6,821 bases of DNA from positions 1 through 6,821 of the forward strand of contig JAZDLM010000049.1 of NCBI GenBank assembly GCA_043801895.1, read 5' to 3'. Numbering within the stretch: position 1 is the first letter of the stretch; every line of letters starts with the position of its first letter. Made by a program: the position numbers and the translations under genes. This DNA comes from JAZDLM01 sp043801895 (GTDB lineage Bacteria > Patescibacteriota > Kazan-3B-28). Under the pieces are notes generated by a model. The model was not told the origin of the DNA. It saw only the letters and a program-made list of their open reading frames with translations, and did not search any database. This document shows positions 1 to 5,391 of this stretch, piece by piece.

Positions 1-23
1 GTTCTTCCCTATTGACAGGTTCT

Positions 24-44
24 CCCAGCTTGCTCTAAGCTGGG
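24..44 (+). other. Perfect 8-bp hairpin at the start of the leader
   Basis: CCCAGCTT (24-31) is perfectly complementary to AAGCTGGG (37-44) around a 5-nt loop. No T-run follows (the next bases are CTTAAGGG), so a classical intrinsic terminator for an upstream gene is not well supported. It could instead be the first element of a structured 5' leader for the surface-protein gene, or part of an RNA that began upstream of the window. A TTGACA hexamer at 12-17 lies just before it, but the best -10 candidate 16 bases later (TCTAAG, 34-39) is poor and lies inside the hairpin, so I do not call a promoter here. Confidence 0.4.
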
Positions 45-66
45 CTTAAGGGTGAGAGTGCGAACT

Positions 67-133
67 GCGAGTTAGCTTTTAATTTAAAGCCTCGCTCGGG
101 GGGCACCCCAGTATATCTGTTAATAATCGGGGG
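67..133 (+). promoter_or_regulatory. Structured 5' leader of the surface-protein gene
   Basis: GCGAG (67-71) pairs with CTCGC (91-95). Nested inside, GCTTT (75-79) pairs with AAAGC (86-90), with a 3-nt bulge between the two stems. Next, a six-G run (98-103) can form a short hairpin with CCCC (106-109). The same CCCC could instead pair with the five-G run at 129-133, which is the only purine-rich stretch near the ATG at 144. These two pairings exclude each other, as expected for a leader that controls access to the translation start. I do not recognise a known riboswitch class, and the G-run is only a weak Shine-Dalgarno substitute. The pairing is read directly from the sequence; the regulatory role is inference. 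Confidence 0.35.
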
Positions 134-143
134 CTTACATATT

Positions 144-2678
144 ATGAACCGTAAAAACCATTCTGGTAGTTTTTCTATCGATAGGAGCCTGGCTAATGGC
201 TTCCAAAAAGCCATCGTAAAACAAAAGTCCTATGTCAAAAACTTGCCGTTGGTCATGGCGGGGCTTTTAGTTGCTTCGACTTTTTTGTATATAAGCGTTC
301 CTTTTGTTGAAGCATCGGTAGCCAGCCTAAGTCCAACTTCAGTCGGACCATCTGATGCGAATCAGTGGTCTGTAACTCCGGGTAGTGATGATACGGCAAA
401 AGTTGCCGCAGTTCAGATAGATGACGGTGACGATTCTTACATCTACGAAACCGTGAATAACGAACGACAAACCTTTGGCTTCCCCGGAGCCAGTCTTCCG
501 GCGGGTTCAACGATTAACTCCGTAACCCTTTATGGAATTGCCAAAGGTTTCGGTGCCGGCAGCAGTCCCAAGAAGATGGTACTGACGGTTCGTAGTAGCG
601 ATGGCACCTTTAGTAACAGCACCGATATTGTTACCAACGCCGGCTACACGACCCATGAACGGGAAATGACCGTAAATCCATTTACCAGCAACCCTTGGAC
701 ACTAGCAGAAGTAAATGGCTGGACGACCACATTCGGAGTGGCTCGGTCCAACGACAATGGCACCGTTCGGGTAACCCAAATTTATCTTGAAGTTGACTAT
801 ACATTGGGTCAAGAAAACACCGCCGAGTTTTGTAGCGATCAGATAGACAACGACGGCGACCAGCTCATTGATCTTGATGATCCAGACTGTGCAGCGTTTA
901 TTCCACAGCCCGGCACTCTGACAGTTGTCAAGCAAGTCATCAATGATAACGGCGGCGGTGCCACGGCTGATCAGTTTACGCTTACTGTTGCCGGAGGCAA
1001 TGCCAGCCCTAGTTCCTTCCCGGGCGATGAGAGCGGCACCGCGGTCACCATTGACCCCGATGGCAGTTATAGTGTGGGTGAAACCGGTGGCCCGTCCGGA
1101 TATGGTGTAAGTTTTTCGGGTGACTGTAGCGGAGCGATGCCAGCTGGTGGCCAAAAAACCTGTACTGTCACCAATGATGATATTCAACCAGCCTTAACAG
1201 TAGTCAAGGTTGTCGACGGTGGTTCTAAGGTAATCGCTGACTTCCCGTTATTTGTTGACCAAACATCAGTTACCAGCGGAGAGTCCAACGGCTTTAATGC
1301 TGGCAGCCACACCGTATCAGAAACCGGTGATCCCGATTACACTCTTTCATTCACCGGAGCCTGTAATACCGATGGTGTAGTGACCCTATCTCCAGGCGAT
1401 GATGTAATTTGTACACTTACTAACTCATATCAGACCCCACCGCCAGCGAGTCTGACCGTGATCAAGCATGTTATCAACGATGACACCGGTGACAATATCG
1501 ACAGCGATTTCACTATGCTGGTAGAGGGCGCAAATGTTTCCAGTAGTTCCTTCCCGGGAAGCGAAAACGGAACCACGGTGACACTAGATGCTGGAACCTA
1601 CAATGTGACTGAAACCGGCCCCGAGGGCTATCATGATACTTATTCAGAAGGCTGTAGTGGAGCCCTTGAGCCAGGTCAACAGGCAACTTGTACTGTCACC
1701 AACGATGATATGCCGTCCCAATTCAGCGGCTCAATCTCTGGCTACAAGTTCAACGACGCTAATAATAACGGTAGCTTTGACACTGGTGATTCATATCTTG
1801 AGGGTTGGAGAATCTTCCTTGACCTAGACCAAGACGGTGTCTGGGATGAGGGGGTGGAAGATTCGGATGTTACCGATAGCAATGGTTTTTATAGCTTCGT
1901 CGAACTGGCCGAGGGAACCCACCTTGTTTGGGAAGTTGGCCAAACCGGCTGGACTCAAACTATGCCGTTAGAACTCGATTACTACTCCATTAGTCTGAGT
2001 ACAGGAACTCCCAGCTCCACCGATAATAACTTTGGCAATTACCAAAACCCAATCGAACAATGCACCGGCTCGATTGATGGCAAGGTTTTCAATGACGAAA
2101 ATATCAATGGAGTGCTTGATGCCGGCGAGGCCGGATTGGCCGATTGGACATTGTATCTCGATAAAGACGACAACAATGAATTGTCTGCTGGTGATACCGA
2201 AGTCACGACCGATGCGAATGGTGTGTATCACTTCGGCGGCTTACCCAGCGGCACCTATATCCTGCGCGAAGTTGTGCAAAGTGGTTGGTATTTGGTGTAT
2301 CCTGACCCGGCCACCGACGGAGGCGAGTATTCCGTTTCGGTGACTTGTGATGAGCTTTCGGTGTCATCGTTTGATTTGATGATCCAGGCCATTACCAGCG
2401 ATGGCGCCGATGTTAACTTTGCCAATGGTATTGTTAACCCTCCCAGCGGTGGCGGTGGAGGAGGGAGCTATTACACTCCGCCCACGCCTCCTAGTAGCAA
2501 CGAAGAAGTCCGTGGCGAGCAGGAAACCGGCAGTACTCCCAACAATGAAGCTGTCGGCGGCGAGCAAAGCTTGCCGGTGACCGGCACTACTCCGTGGGCA
2601 ATTTGGTTGATGGCATTAATGCTGATCGGTAATTCGGCCTACTGGCTGCTTAAGCCCACCAACTCGATCGGAAAGTAA
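144..2678 (+). CDS. LPXTG-anchored multidomain surface protein (prealbumin-like and SdrD-B-like repeats)
   Basis: An 844-residue exported protein, probably attached covalently to the cell wall by a sortase. Residues 1-33 form a long basic n-region, and residues 34-58 are the hydrophobic core of a signal peptide. Residues 61-220 look like one beta-sandwich domain ending in VTQIYLEVDYT. Residues 230-249 carry a CSDQIDNDGD-type acidic loop bounded by C230 and C249, typical of Ca-binding linkers. Three related beta domains follow (about 257-346, 349-428, 435-522), each with a strand-A Lys, a central Glu, a terminal Asn and two Cys. Two SdrD-B-like repeats follow (about 528-632 and 640-760) with Ca-loop motifs such as NDANNNG. 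A Gly/Pro/Glu-rich stalk (766-808) leads to LPVTG (810-814), a hydrophobic helix (816-836) and a short tail with only two lysines. No strong Shine-Dalgarno precedes the ATG; starting at the internal ATG at 258 would remove the n-region. A role in adhesion or host contact is inference. No sortase gene is in the window. Confidence 0.9.
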   Translation: MNRKNHSGSFSIDRSLANGFQKAIVKQKSYVKNLPLVMAGLLVASTFLYISVPFVEASVASLSPTSVGPSDANQWSVTPGSDDTAKVAAVQIDDGDDSYIYETVNNERQTFGFPGASLPAGSTINSVTLYGIAKGFGAGSSPKKMVLTVRSSDGTFSNSTDIVTNAGYTTHEREMTVNPFTSNPWTLAEVNGWTTTFGVARSNDNGTVRVTQIYLEVDYTLGQENTAEFCSDQIDNDGDQLIDLDDPDCAAFIPQPGTLTVVKQVINDNGGGATADQFTLTVAGGNASPSSFPGDESGTAVTIDPDGSYSVGETGGPSGYGVSFSGDCSGAMPAGGQKTCTVTNDDIQPALTVVKVVDGGSKVIADFPLFVDQTSVTSGESNGFNAGSHTVSETGDPDYTLSFTGACNTDGVVTLSPGDDVICTLTNSYQTPPPASLTVIKHVINDDTGDNIDSDFTMLVEGANVSSSSFPGSENGTTVTLDAGTYNVTETGPEGYHDTYSEGCSGALEPGQQATCTVTNDDMPSQFSGSISGYKFNDANNNGSFDTGDSYLEGWRIFLDLDQDGVWDEGVEDSDVTDSNGFYSFVELAEGTHLVWEVGQTGWTQTMPLELDYYSISLSTGTPSSTDNNFGNYQNPIEQCTGSIDGKVFNDENINGVLDAGEAGLADWTLYLDKDDNNELSAGDTEVTTDANGVYHFGGLPSGTYILREVVQSGWYLVYPDPATDGGEYSVSVTCDELSVSSFDLMIQAITSDGADVNFANGIVNPPSGGGGGGSYYTPPTPPSSNEEVRGEQETGSTPNNEAVGGEQSLPVTGTTPWAIWLMALMLIGNSAYWLLKPTNSIGK
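1161..1711 (+). repeat. Tandem domain duplication within the surface-protein gene (DNA-level similarity)
   Basis: Prealbumin-like repeats 1 and 3 of the surface protein still resemble each other at the DNA level. The 23-bp block at 1161-1183 recurs at 1689-1711 with one mismatch. The 'AGTTCCTTCCCGGG' block near 1010-1023 also recurs near 1543-1556. Repeat 2, between them, is shorter and more diverged. The simplest reading is that repeats 1 and 3 are the closer pair, through duplication or gene conversion. Confidence 0.6.
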
Positions 2679-2705
2679 TACCCCGCTACTACATTACGAA
2701 AGCAA

Positions 2706-2729
2706 CCGAGCTCGGATTTCCGGGCTCGG
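2706..2729 (+). terminator. Hairpin after the surface-protein gene, probable terminator
   Basis: CCGAGCTCGG (2706-2715) pairs with CCGGGCTCGG (2720-2729) over 10 bp, including one G-U wobble, around the 4-nt loop ATTT. It begins 27 bases after the stop codon. The stem is strong and GC-rich, but the following sequence (CTTGATAATAG) has no real U-run. It may therefore act as a weak intrinsic terminator or as an mRNA 3'-end stabiliser. Confidence 0.55.
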
Positions 2730-2771
2730 CTTGATAATAGCGCTCTCTTGCTCCAGAAGATCCATCCCGAG

Positions 2772-2780
2772 TGCTATAGT
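2772..2780 (+). promoter_or_regulatory. Candidate extended -10 promoter for the small membrane protein
   Basis: TGCTATAGT matches the extended -10 pattern TGnTATAAT with one mismatch, with the hexamer at 2775-2780. There is no good -35: TTGCTC at 2748-2753 leaves a 21-bp gap, which is too long. Transcription would start near 2787, giving a leader of about 35 nt that is AT-rich and ends in a strong Shine-Dalgarno. Its position between the preceding hairpin and the gene supports an independent transcription unit. Confidence 0.45.
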
Positions 2781-2821
2781 AGAACTGTTATTATCTATAT
2801 TATTTATTGGTCGGAGGACTT

Positions 2822-3091
2822 ATGAAGGATAAGTTAGACGGCGGCCGAGTAGGCCTAGTGCTAGGTCTGTTCATGGTGGCCGTGCATTTGATTTGGGCGA
2901 TCATGGTAATCGCTGGTTTAGCGCAGCAGTGGATCGACTGGATGTTGGGACTACACATGTTAAACAACCCGTTGACCGTCGGCGCGTTCAGCTGGGGGAC
3001 AACCATTATGTTGTTGATCGTGGTTTTCGTGGTCGGCTACATTTTGGGCTGGATCTTTGCCTGGGTTCACAATTCGGTGCATAAGAAATAG
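2822..3091 (+). CDS. Small two-helix membrane protein of unknown function
   Basis: An 89-residue protein with two hydrophobic helices (about residues 9-33 and 58-81) and a basic C-terminal tail ending in HKK. The ends therefore probably face the cytoplasm, with a loop of about 25 residues between the helices outside. The second helix contains a VVGYILGWIFAW pattern with glycines spaced for helix packing. The ATG at 2822 is preferred because GGAGGA sits at 2813-2818, close upstream. An in-frame TTG at 2807 would overlap and precede that site. The gene has its own candidate promoter and a strong terminator, so it appears monocistronic. I do not recognise a named family. Similar short helix-loop-helix proteins are common and uncharacterised in reduced-genome bacteria. 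Confidence 0.8.
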   Translation: MKDKLDGGRVGLVLGLFMVAVHLIWAIMVIAGLAQQWIDWMLGLHMLNNPLTVGAFSWGTTIMLLIVVFVVGYILGWIFAWVHNSVHKK

Positions 3092-3120
3092 TCCCATCAG
3101 TTCAATCGGAGGTTTATAGC

Positions 3121-3155
3121 TAAGAAAAACCCGCTATCTGGACGGGTTTTTCTTA
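3121..3155 (+). terminator. Perfect 13-bp intrinsic terminator, symmetric on both strands
   Basis: TAAGAAAAACCCG (3121-3133) is perfectly complementary to CGGGTTTTTCTTA (3143-3155) around a 9-nt loop. The ACCCG/CGGGT core followed by TTTTTCTT is a classic intrinsic terminator, and the matching A-run makes it usable from the other strand too. It lies 29 bases after the small membrane-protein stop and separates that gene from the cdaA-like operon. Confidence 0.85.
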
Positions 3156-3181
3156 AACTATATTTTGCGCCAACTTTATCG

Positions 3182-3187
3182 TATGAT
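3182..3187 (+). promoter_or_regulatory. Candidate -10 element for the cdaA-cdaR pair
   Basis: TATGAT lies about 40 bases upstream of the ATG at 3228 and just after the preceding terminator, where a promoter must exist if the pair is transcribed independently. No convincing -35 stands at the right distance: TTGCGC at 3165-3170 is only 11 bases away. This call rests mainly on position. Confidence 0.3.
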
Positions 3188-3227
3188 GTGGTAAGTTGCG
3201 GTTTGATTTCACCCAAAGAGTAGGAAT

Positions 3228-4064
3228 ATGTGGGAGATATTTTCGCGTCATTTGTCTGATACTTGGTTTGGGGTAGCCAATACGGGGGCTATTTTTTGGG
3301 AAAATATCATCGGCGGGGTGTCGTTGGTCGGCTTGATCGACATCGCGCTGGTGTTTTGTCTGCTCTGGTGGATTTACCGTCGGCTGCGGCGCTCAGACTT
3401 GATCAAGGTCTTCCCTCGAATATTCGGATTAGTATTCCTGATGCTGGTTGCCCGGATGGTTGGGCTGTTGGCGTTATTTTATGTTTCCGGGTTTCTATTA
3501 GTGATGGTTTTACTCTCCCTCGCTGTGCTCTACGCGCCGGAAATTCGTCATTTACTTGAAAGCCAAATGCTCTCGCATCCGACTCAGACAGCTCCGACCG
3601 CGGTGGCCAGCCCGGTCGATGTGCAACGGATGATCAAAGTGCTCGGGGAGGCGTTGTCAGTACTAACTCGCGCCCAGAAGTCGGCGCTAGTGGTTATTCG
3701 CAAGGACAAGCCACTATCACGGCTGATAGAGAACGGCACCAAGATGAACTCATTGGTTAGAGCGGAATTGTTGATCGACTTTTTTGCCAGTGGGTCAACT
3801 CTCAGCAAGGGAGCGACGATATTAGACGGCAACCGGATCGTTGCTGCCGGCTCGACTCTGTTCCGTCCCCACGCCAAAATCTTATTTAGCGCTAATGACA
3901 AATCGGTTCGGCTGGCGGCCAAAGAGCTCAAGGCGGTGGTCGTGGTGGCCAGTCGAACTCTGGGCGACACCACCGTTTTGTATGGCGATGACATCTACAA
4001 GCATCTGGCCCCGCCGGATTTAGTGCGGGTACTGCAAAACATATTTGTTCACGCTAAATCATGA
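3228..4064 (+). CDS. cdaA: CdaA-type membrane diadenylate cyclase homologue with degenerate active site
   Basis: A 278-residue protein with the layout of CdaA, the membrane enzyme that makes c-di-AMP from two ATP. It has three membrane helices (about 34-50, 65-86, 87-103), a family-like APEIRHLLES segment (103-112), a connecting helix (129-150) and a DAC-type domain (151-278). Recognisable family landmarks include MNSLVRAELLIDFF (173-186, the 'LNA...SELLI' region) and DGNRIVAAGSTL (200-211). The catalytic parts are altered. The usual LHDGA is LSKGA (192-196), putting Lys194 in place of the metal-binding Asp. The RHR triplet expected after about residue 220 is absent; the region reads SANDKSVRLAAKEL and is slightly shortened. 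Cyclase activity is therefore doubtful. The N-terminus has about 30 extra residues before the first helix. The start is preceded by AGAG at 3217-3220 with 7-nt spacing. The stop overlaps the start of the cdaR-like gene, implying co-translation. The family assignment is firm; lack of activity is inference. Confidence 0.85.
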   Translation: MWEIFSRHLSDTWFGVANTGAIFWENIIGGVSLVGLIDIALVFCLLWWIYRRLRRSDLIKVFPRIFGLVFLMLVARMVGLLALFYVSGFLLVMVLLSLAVLYAPEIRHLLESQMLSHPTQTAPTAVASPVDVQRMIKVLGEALSVLTRAQKSALVVIRKDKPLSRLIENGTKMNSLVRAELLIDFFASGSTLSKGATILDGNRIVAAGSTLFRPHAKILFSANDKSVRLAAKELKAVVVVASRTLGDTTVLYGDDIYKHLAPPDLVRVLQNIFVHAKS

Positions 4065-5260
4065 CCAAATTATTCACTCTGCCGGTGATGCGCGGAGTGA
4101 TCTTGGTCACTGCAGTGATCGTCTGGATCAATGTTTACGCTCTGGCTTCAAAGGCGGAAGATATCCAGGCCGCGCTTTTACCGATTAATTTATCCGAGGG
4201 CTTAGCCGTTGCCAACTCTTTGTCCGTGGTCAATGCCCATATTTCGGGCAGTCCGTTTGCCCTCGGGAAGGTCAACGGCCAGTCTCTAAATTTCGCGATC
4301 GACCTGACTACCGCGACCCAACCCGGGAGATACCAAGTAGAGACTAGGCTACAGTCAATCCCGGCCGGAGTCAGGCTGTTAAGTTTTACCCCCAAACAGC
4401 TAACCGTTAATATCGCGCCGGAGGCGATCAAGACAGTCCCGGTAGTGATAGATGCCACCGGTTGGGTGGCCGACGGGGTTACCGTGGTCTCTACCTCAAT
4501 CGATCCAACCGTCGCCACTATTTATGGCGCGCAAGGGATACTCGATGCAATTTCAGATGTAAGAGCGACTGTCGCGCTGCGGAGTCGCCGTTCTTCGTTT
4601 TCCGCCACCGCTTTTCTGCAAGCAACCACCGCCGACGGGCAAGTTAATCACGCGGTGCGTGTTTTGCCGGAAGAGGGGAGAGTAAATATCGAGATCGGCA
4701 AGGGAGCGGCGGTGCGCAATCTTGGGATCAAGCCGACTTTTGCCGGCGAACTACCCGGTGGATTCTGGGTCCAGGAAGTTAACTTTGACCCCTCGGTAAT
4801 TATGGTACGCGGGAATCAAAAAACGCTCGATCAGCTAGCCTATTTGGTATCCACGCCAATCTCTCTGTCTGGCCGGACCAGCAGCTTCAACGATCAGGCG
4901 GCAGTAAATCTGCCCAGTGGAGTGGAGGTGGTGGGAGAAAACCTAGTAATGGTTCGAGTGGTGATCGGTTCAGCCCAAGACACTAAACAGATCTCCATTG
5001 TGCCGAAATACACCAATGTGACAGAGGGTTTTAGCGTCACTCGCGTTAACCCGATCAGCATCAAGGTGGTAGTGGCAGGCGACTCCCCAGCTTTGCAGAA
5101 ACTCACCCGCAATGATATCGTGTTAACCTTAGACCTCCAGGGGGCATTGTCAGGGGCCAACGCTATTGATATCACGCCAGCAATGTTCTCCGCGGCCGAA
5201 GGCTTGAGTGTAGTGAGTTTTGAGCCTGCCCAGGTCGAGGTGATCCTCAGCCGAGTGTAA
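4061..5260 (+). CDS. cdaR: CdaR/YbbR-domain protein, partner of the CdaA homologue
   Basis: A 399-residue membrane-anchored protein with one N-terminal helix (about 7-27) and an extracytoplasmic part made of four YbbR-like repeats (about 36-118, 124-212, 218-302, 308-398). Each repeat ends in a typical pattern: FTPKQLTVNI (109-118), LPEEGRVNIEI (202-212), LPSGVEVVGENLVMVRVVI (284-302) and FEPAQVEVIL (387-396). The second repeat contains VATIYGAQGILDAISDVRATV (151-171), very like the CdaR consensus. CdaR proteins bind CdaA through the membrane and modulate c-di-AMP synthesis. The start codon overlaps the upstream stop (ATGA) and has no clear Shine-Dalgarno of its own, so translation is probably coupled. 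The glmM gene that often follows cdaR in Firmicutes is not here. A repeat element follows immediately. The family call is strong; the role with a possibly inactive cyclase is open. Confidence 0.88.
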   Translation: MTKLFTLPVMRGVILVTAVIVWINVYALASKAEDIQAALLPINLSEGLAVANSLSVVNAHISGSPFALGKVNGQSLNFAIDLTTATQPGRYQVETRLQSIPAGVRLLSFTPKQLTVNIAPEAIKTVPVVIDATGWVADGVTVVSTSIDPTVATIYGAQGILDAISDVRATVALRSRRSSFSATAFLQATTADGQVNHAVRVLPEEGRVNIEIGKGAAVRNLGIKPTFAGELPGGFWVQEVNFDPSVIMVRGNQKTLDQLAYLVSTPISLSGRTSSFNDQAAVNLPSGVEVVGENLVMVRVVIGSAQDTKQISIVPKYTNVTEGFSVTRVNPISIKVVVAGDSPALQKLTRNDIVLTLDLQGALSGANAIDITPAMFSAAEGLSVVSFEPAQVEVILSRV

Positions 5261-5265
5261 TTTTT

Positions 5266-5384
5266 CAGTCATTCTGAGCTCCGACAAATCGGAGTGAAGA
5301 ATCTAGGCCGTAGGTCGTATATGACAAAATCAATAAGTAATCTTGTAGCGCTGCGCTAGATCCTTTGCTGCGCTCAGGATGACA
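5266..5384. repeat. Imperfect inverted-repeat (MITE/REP-like) intergenic element
   Basis: The left arm CAGTCATTCTGAGC (5266-5279) matches, in inverted form, GCTCAGGATGACA (5372-5384). Further in, AAGAATCTAG (5297-5306) matches CTAGATCCTT (5356-5365). The left arm also encloses a perfect 6-bp hairpin, CTCCGA-CAAA-TCGGAG (5279-5294). The right arm carries the palindromic GCGCTGCGC near 5348-5356. I recall the general pattern TCATTCTGAGC...GAAGAATCT as a dispersed intergenic palindrome in various environmental bacterial genomes. The element starts 5 bases after the cdaR stop and ends 7 bases before the next start codon, filling the whole intergenic space. No transposase is present, so if mobile it would depend on another element. 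It may also fold as a terminator-like structure in RNA. Confidence 0.7.
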
Positions 5385-5391
5385 TGAAAGT

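Noticed and set aside
168..210. YSIRK-like signal-peptide motif (FSIDRSLANG) in the surface protein
   Set aside because: The resemblance is loose: the spacing to Gly is one residue longer, the basic residue pattern differs, and the segment is well before the hydrophobic core.
702..1187. 161-codon reading frame on the minus strand inside the surface-protein gene
   Set aside because: It lies opposite a well-supported repetitive coding region, has no recognisable domain and no upstream ribosome site. It is a shadow of the repeats' codon pattern.
2807..2821. TTG at 2807 as the start of the small membrane protein
   Set aside because: The GGAGGA ribosome site at 2813-2818 would be inside the coding region; the ATG at 2822 directly follows it and is the better start.
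3108..3112. Orphan GGAGG sequence between the small membrane gene and its terminator
   Set aside because: No ATG, GTG or TTG follows at a usable distance, and the terminator hairpin begins 8 bases later, so no small gene can be supported.
3584..3994. 136-codon minus-strand frame opposite the cyclase domain
   Set aside because: The plus strand encodes clear DAC-family landmarks here; the minus-strand translation is low-complexity Ser/Thr/Ala-rich and has no family signal.
4061..4064. Possible recoding of TGA (as Gly, found in some Patescibacteria)
   Set aside because: TGA ends the cyclase gene in a normal ATGA overlap. Reading through gives no family-like extension, and the other complete genes end in TAA or TAG with no internal TGA.
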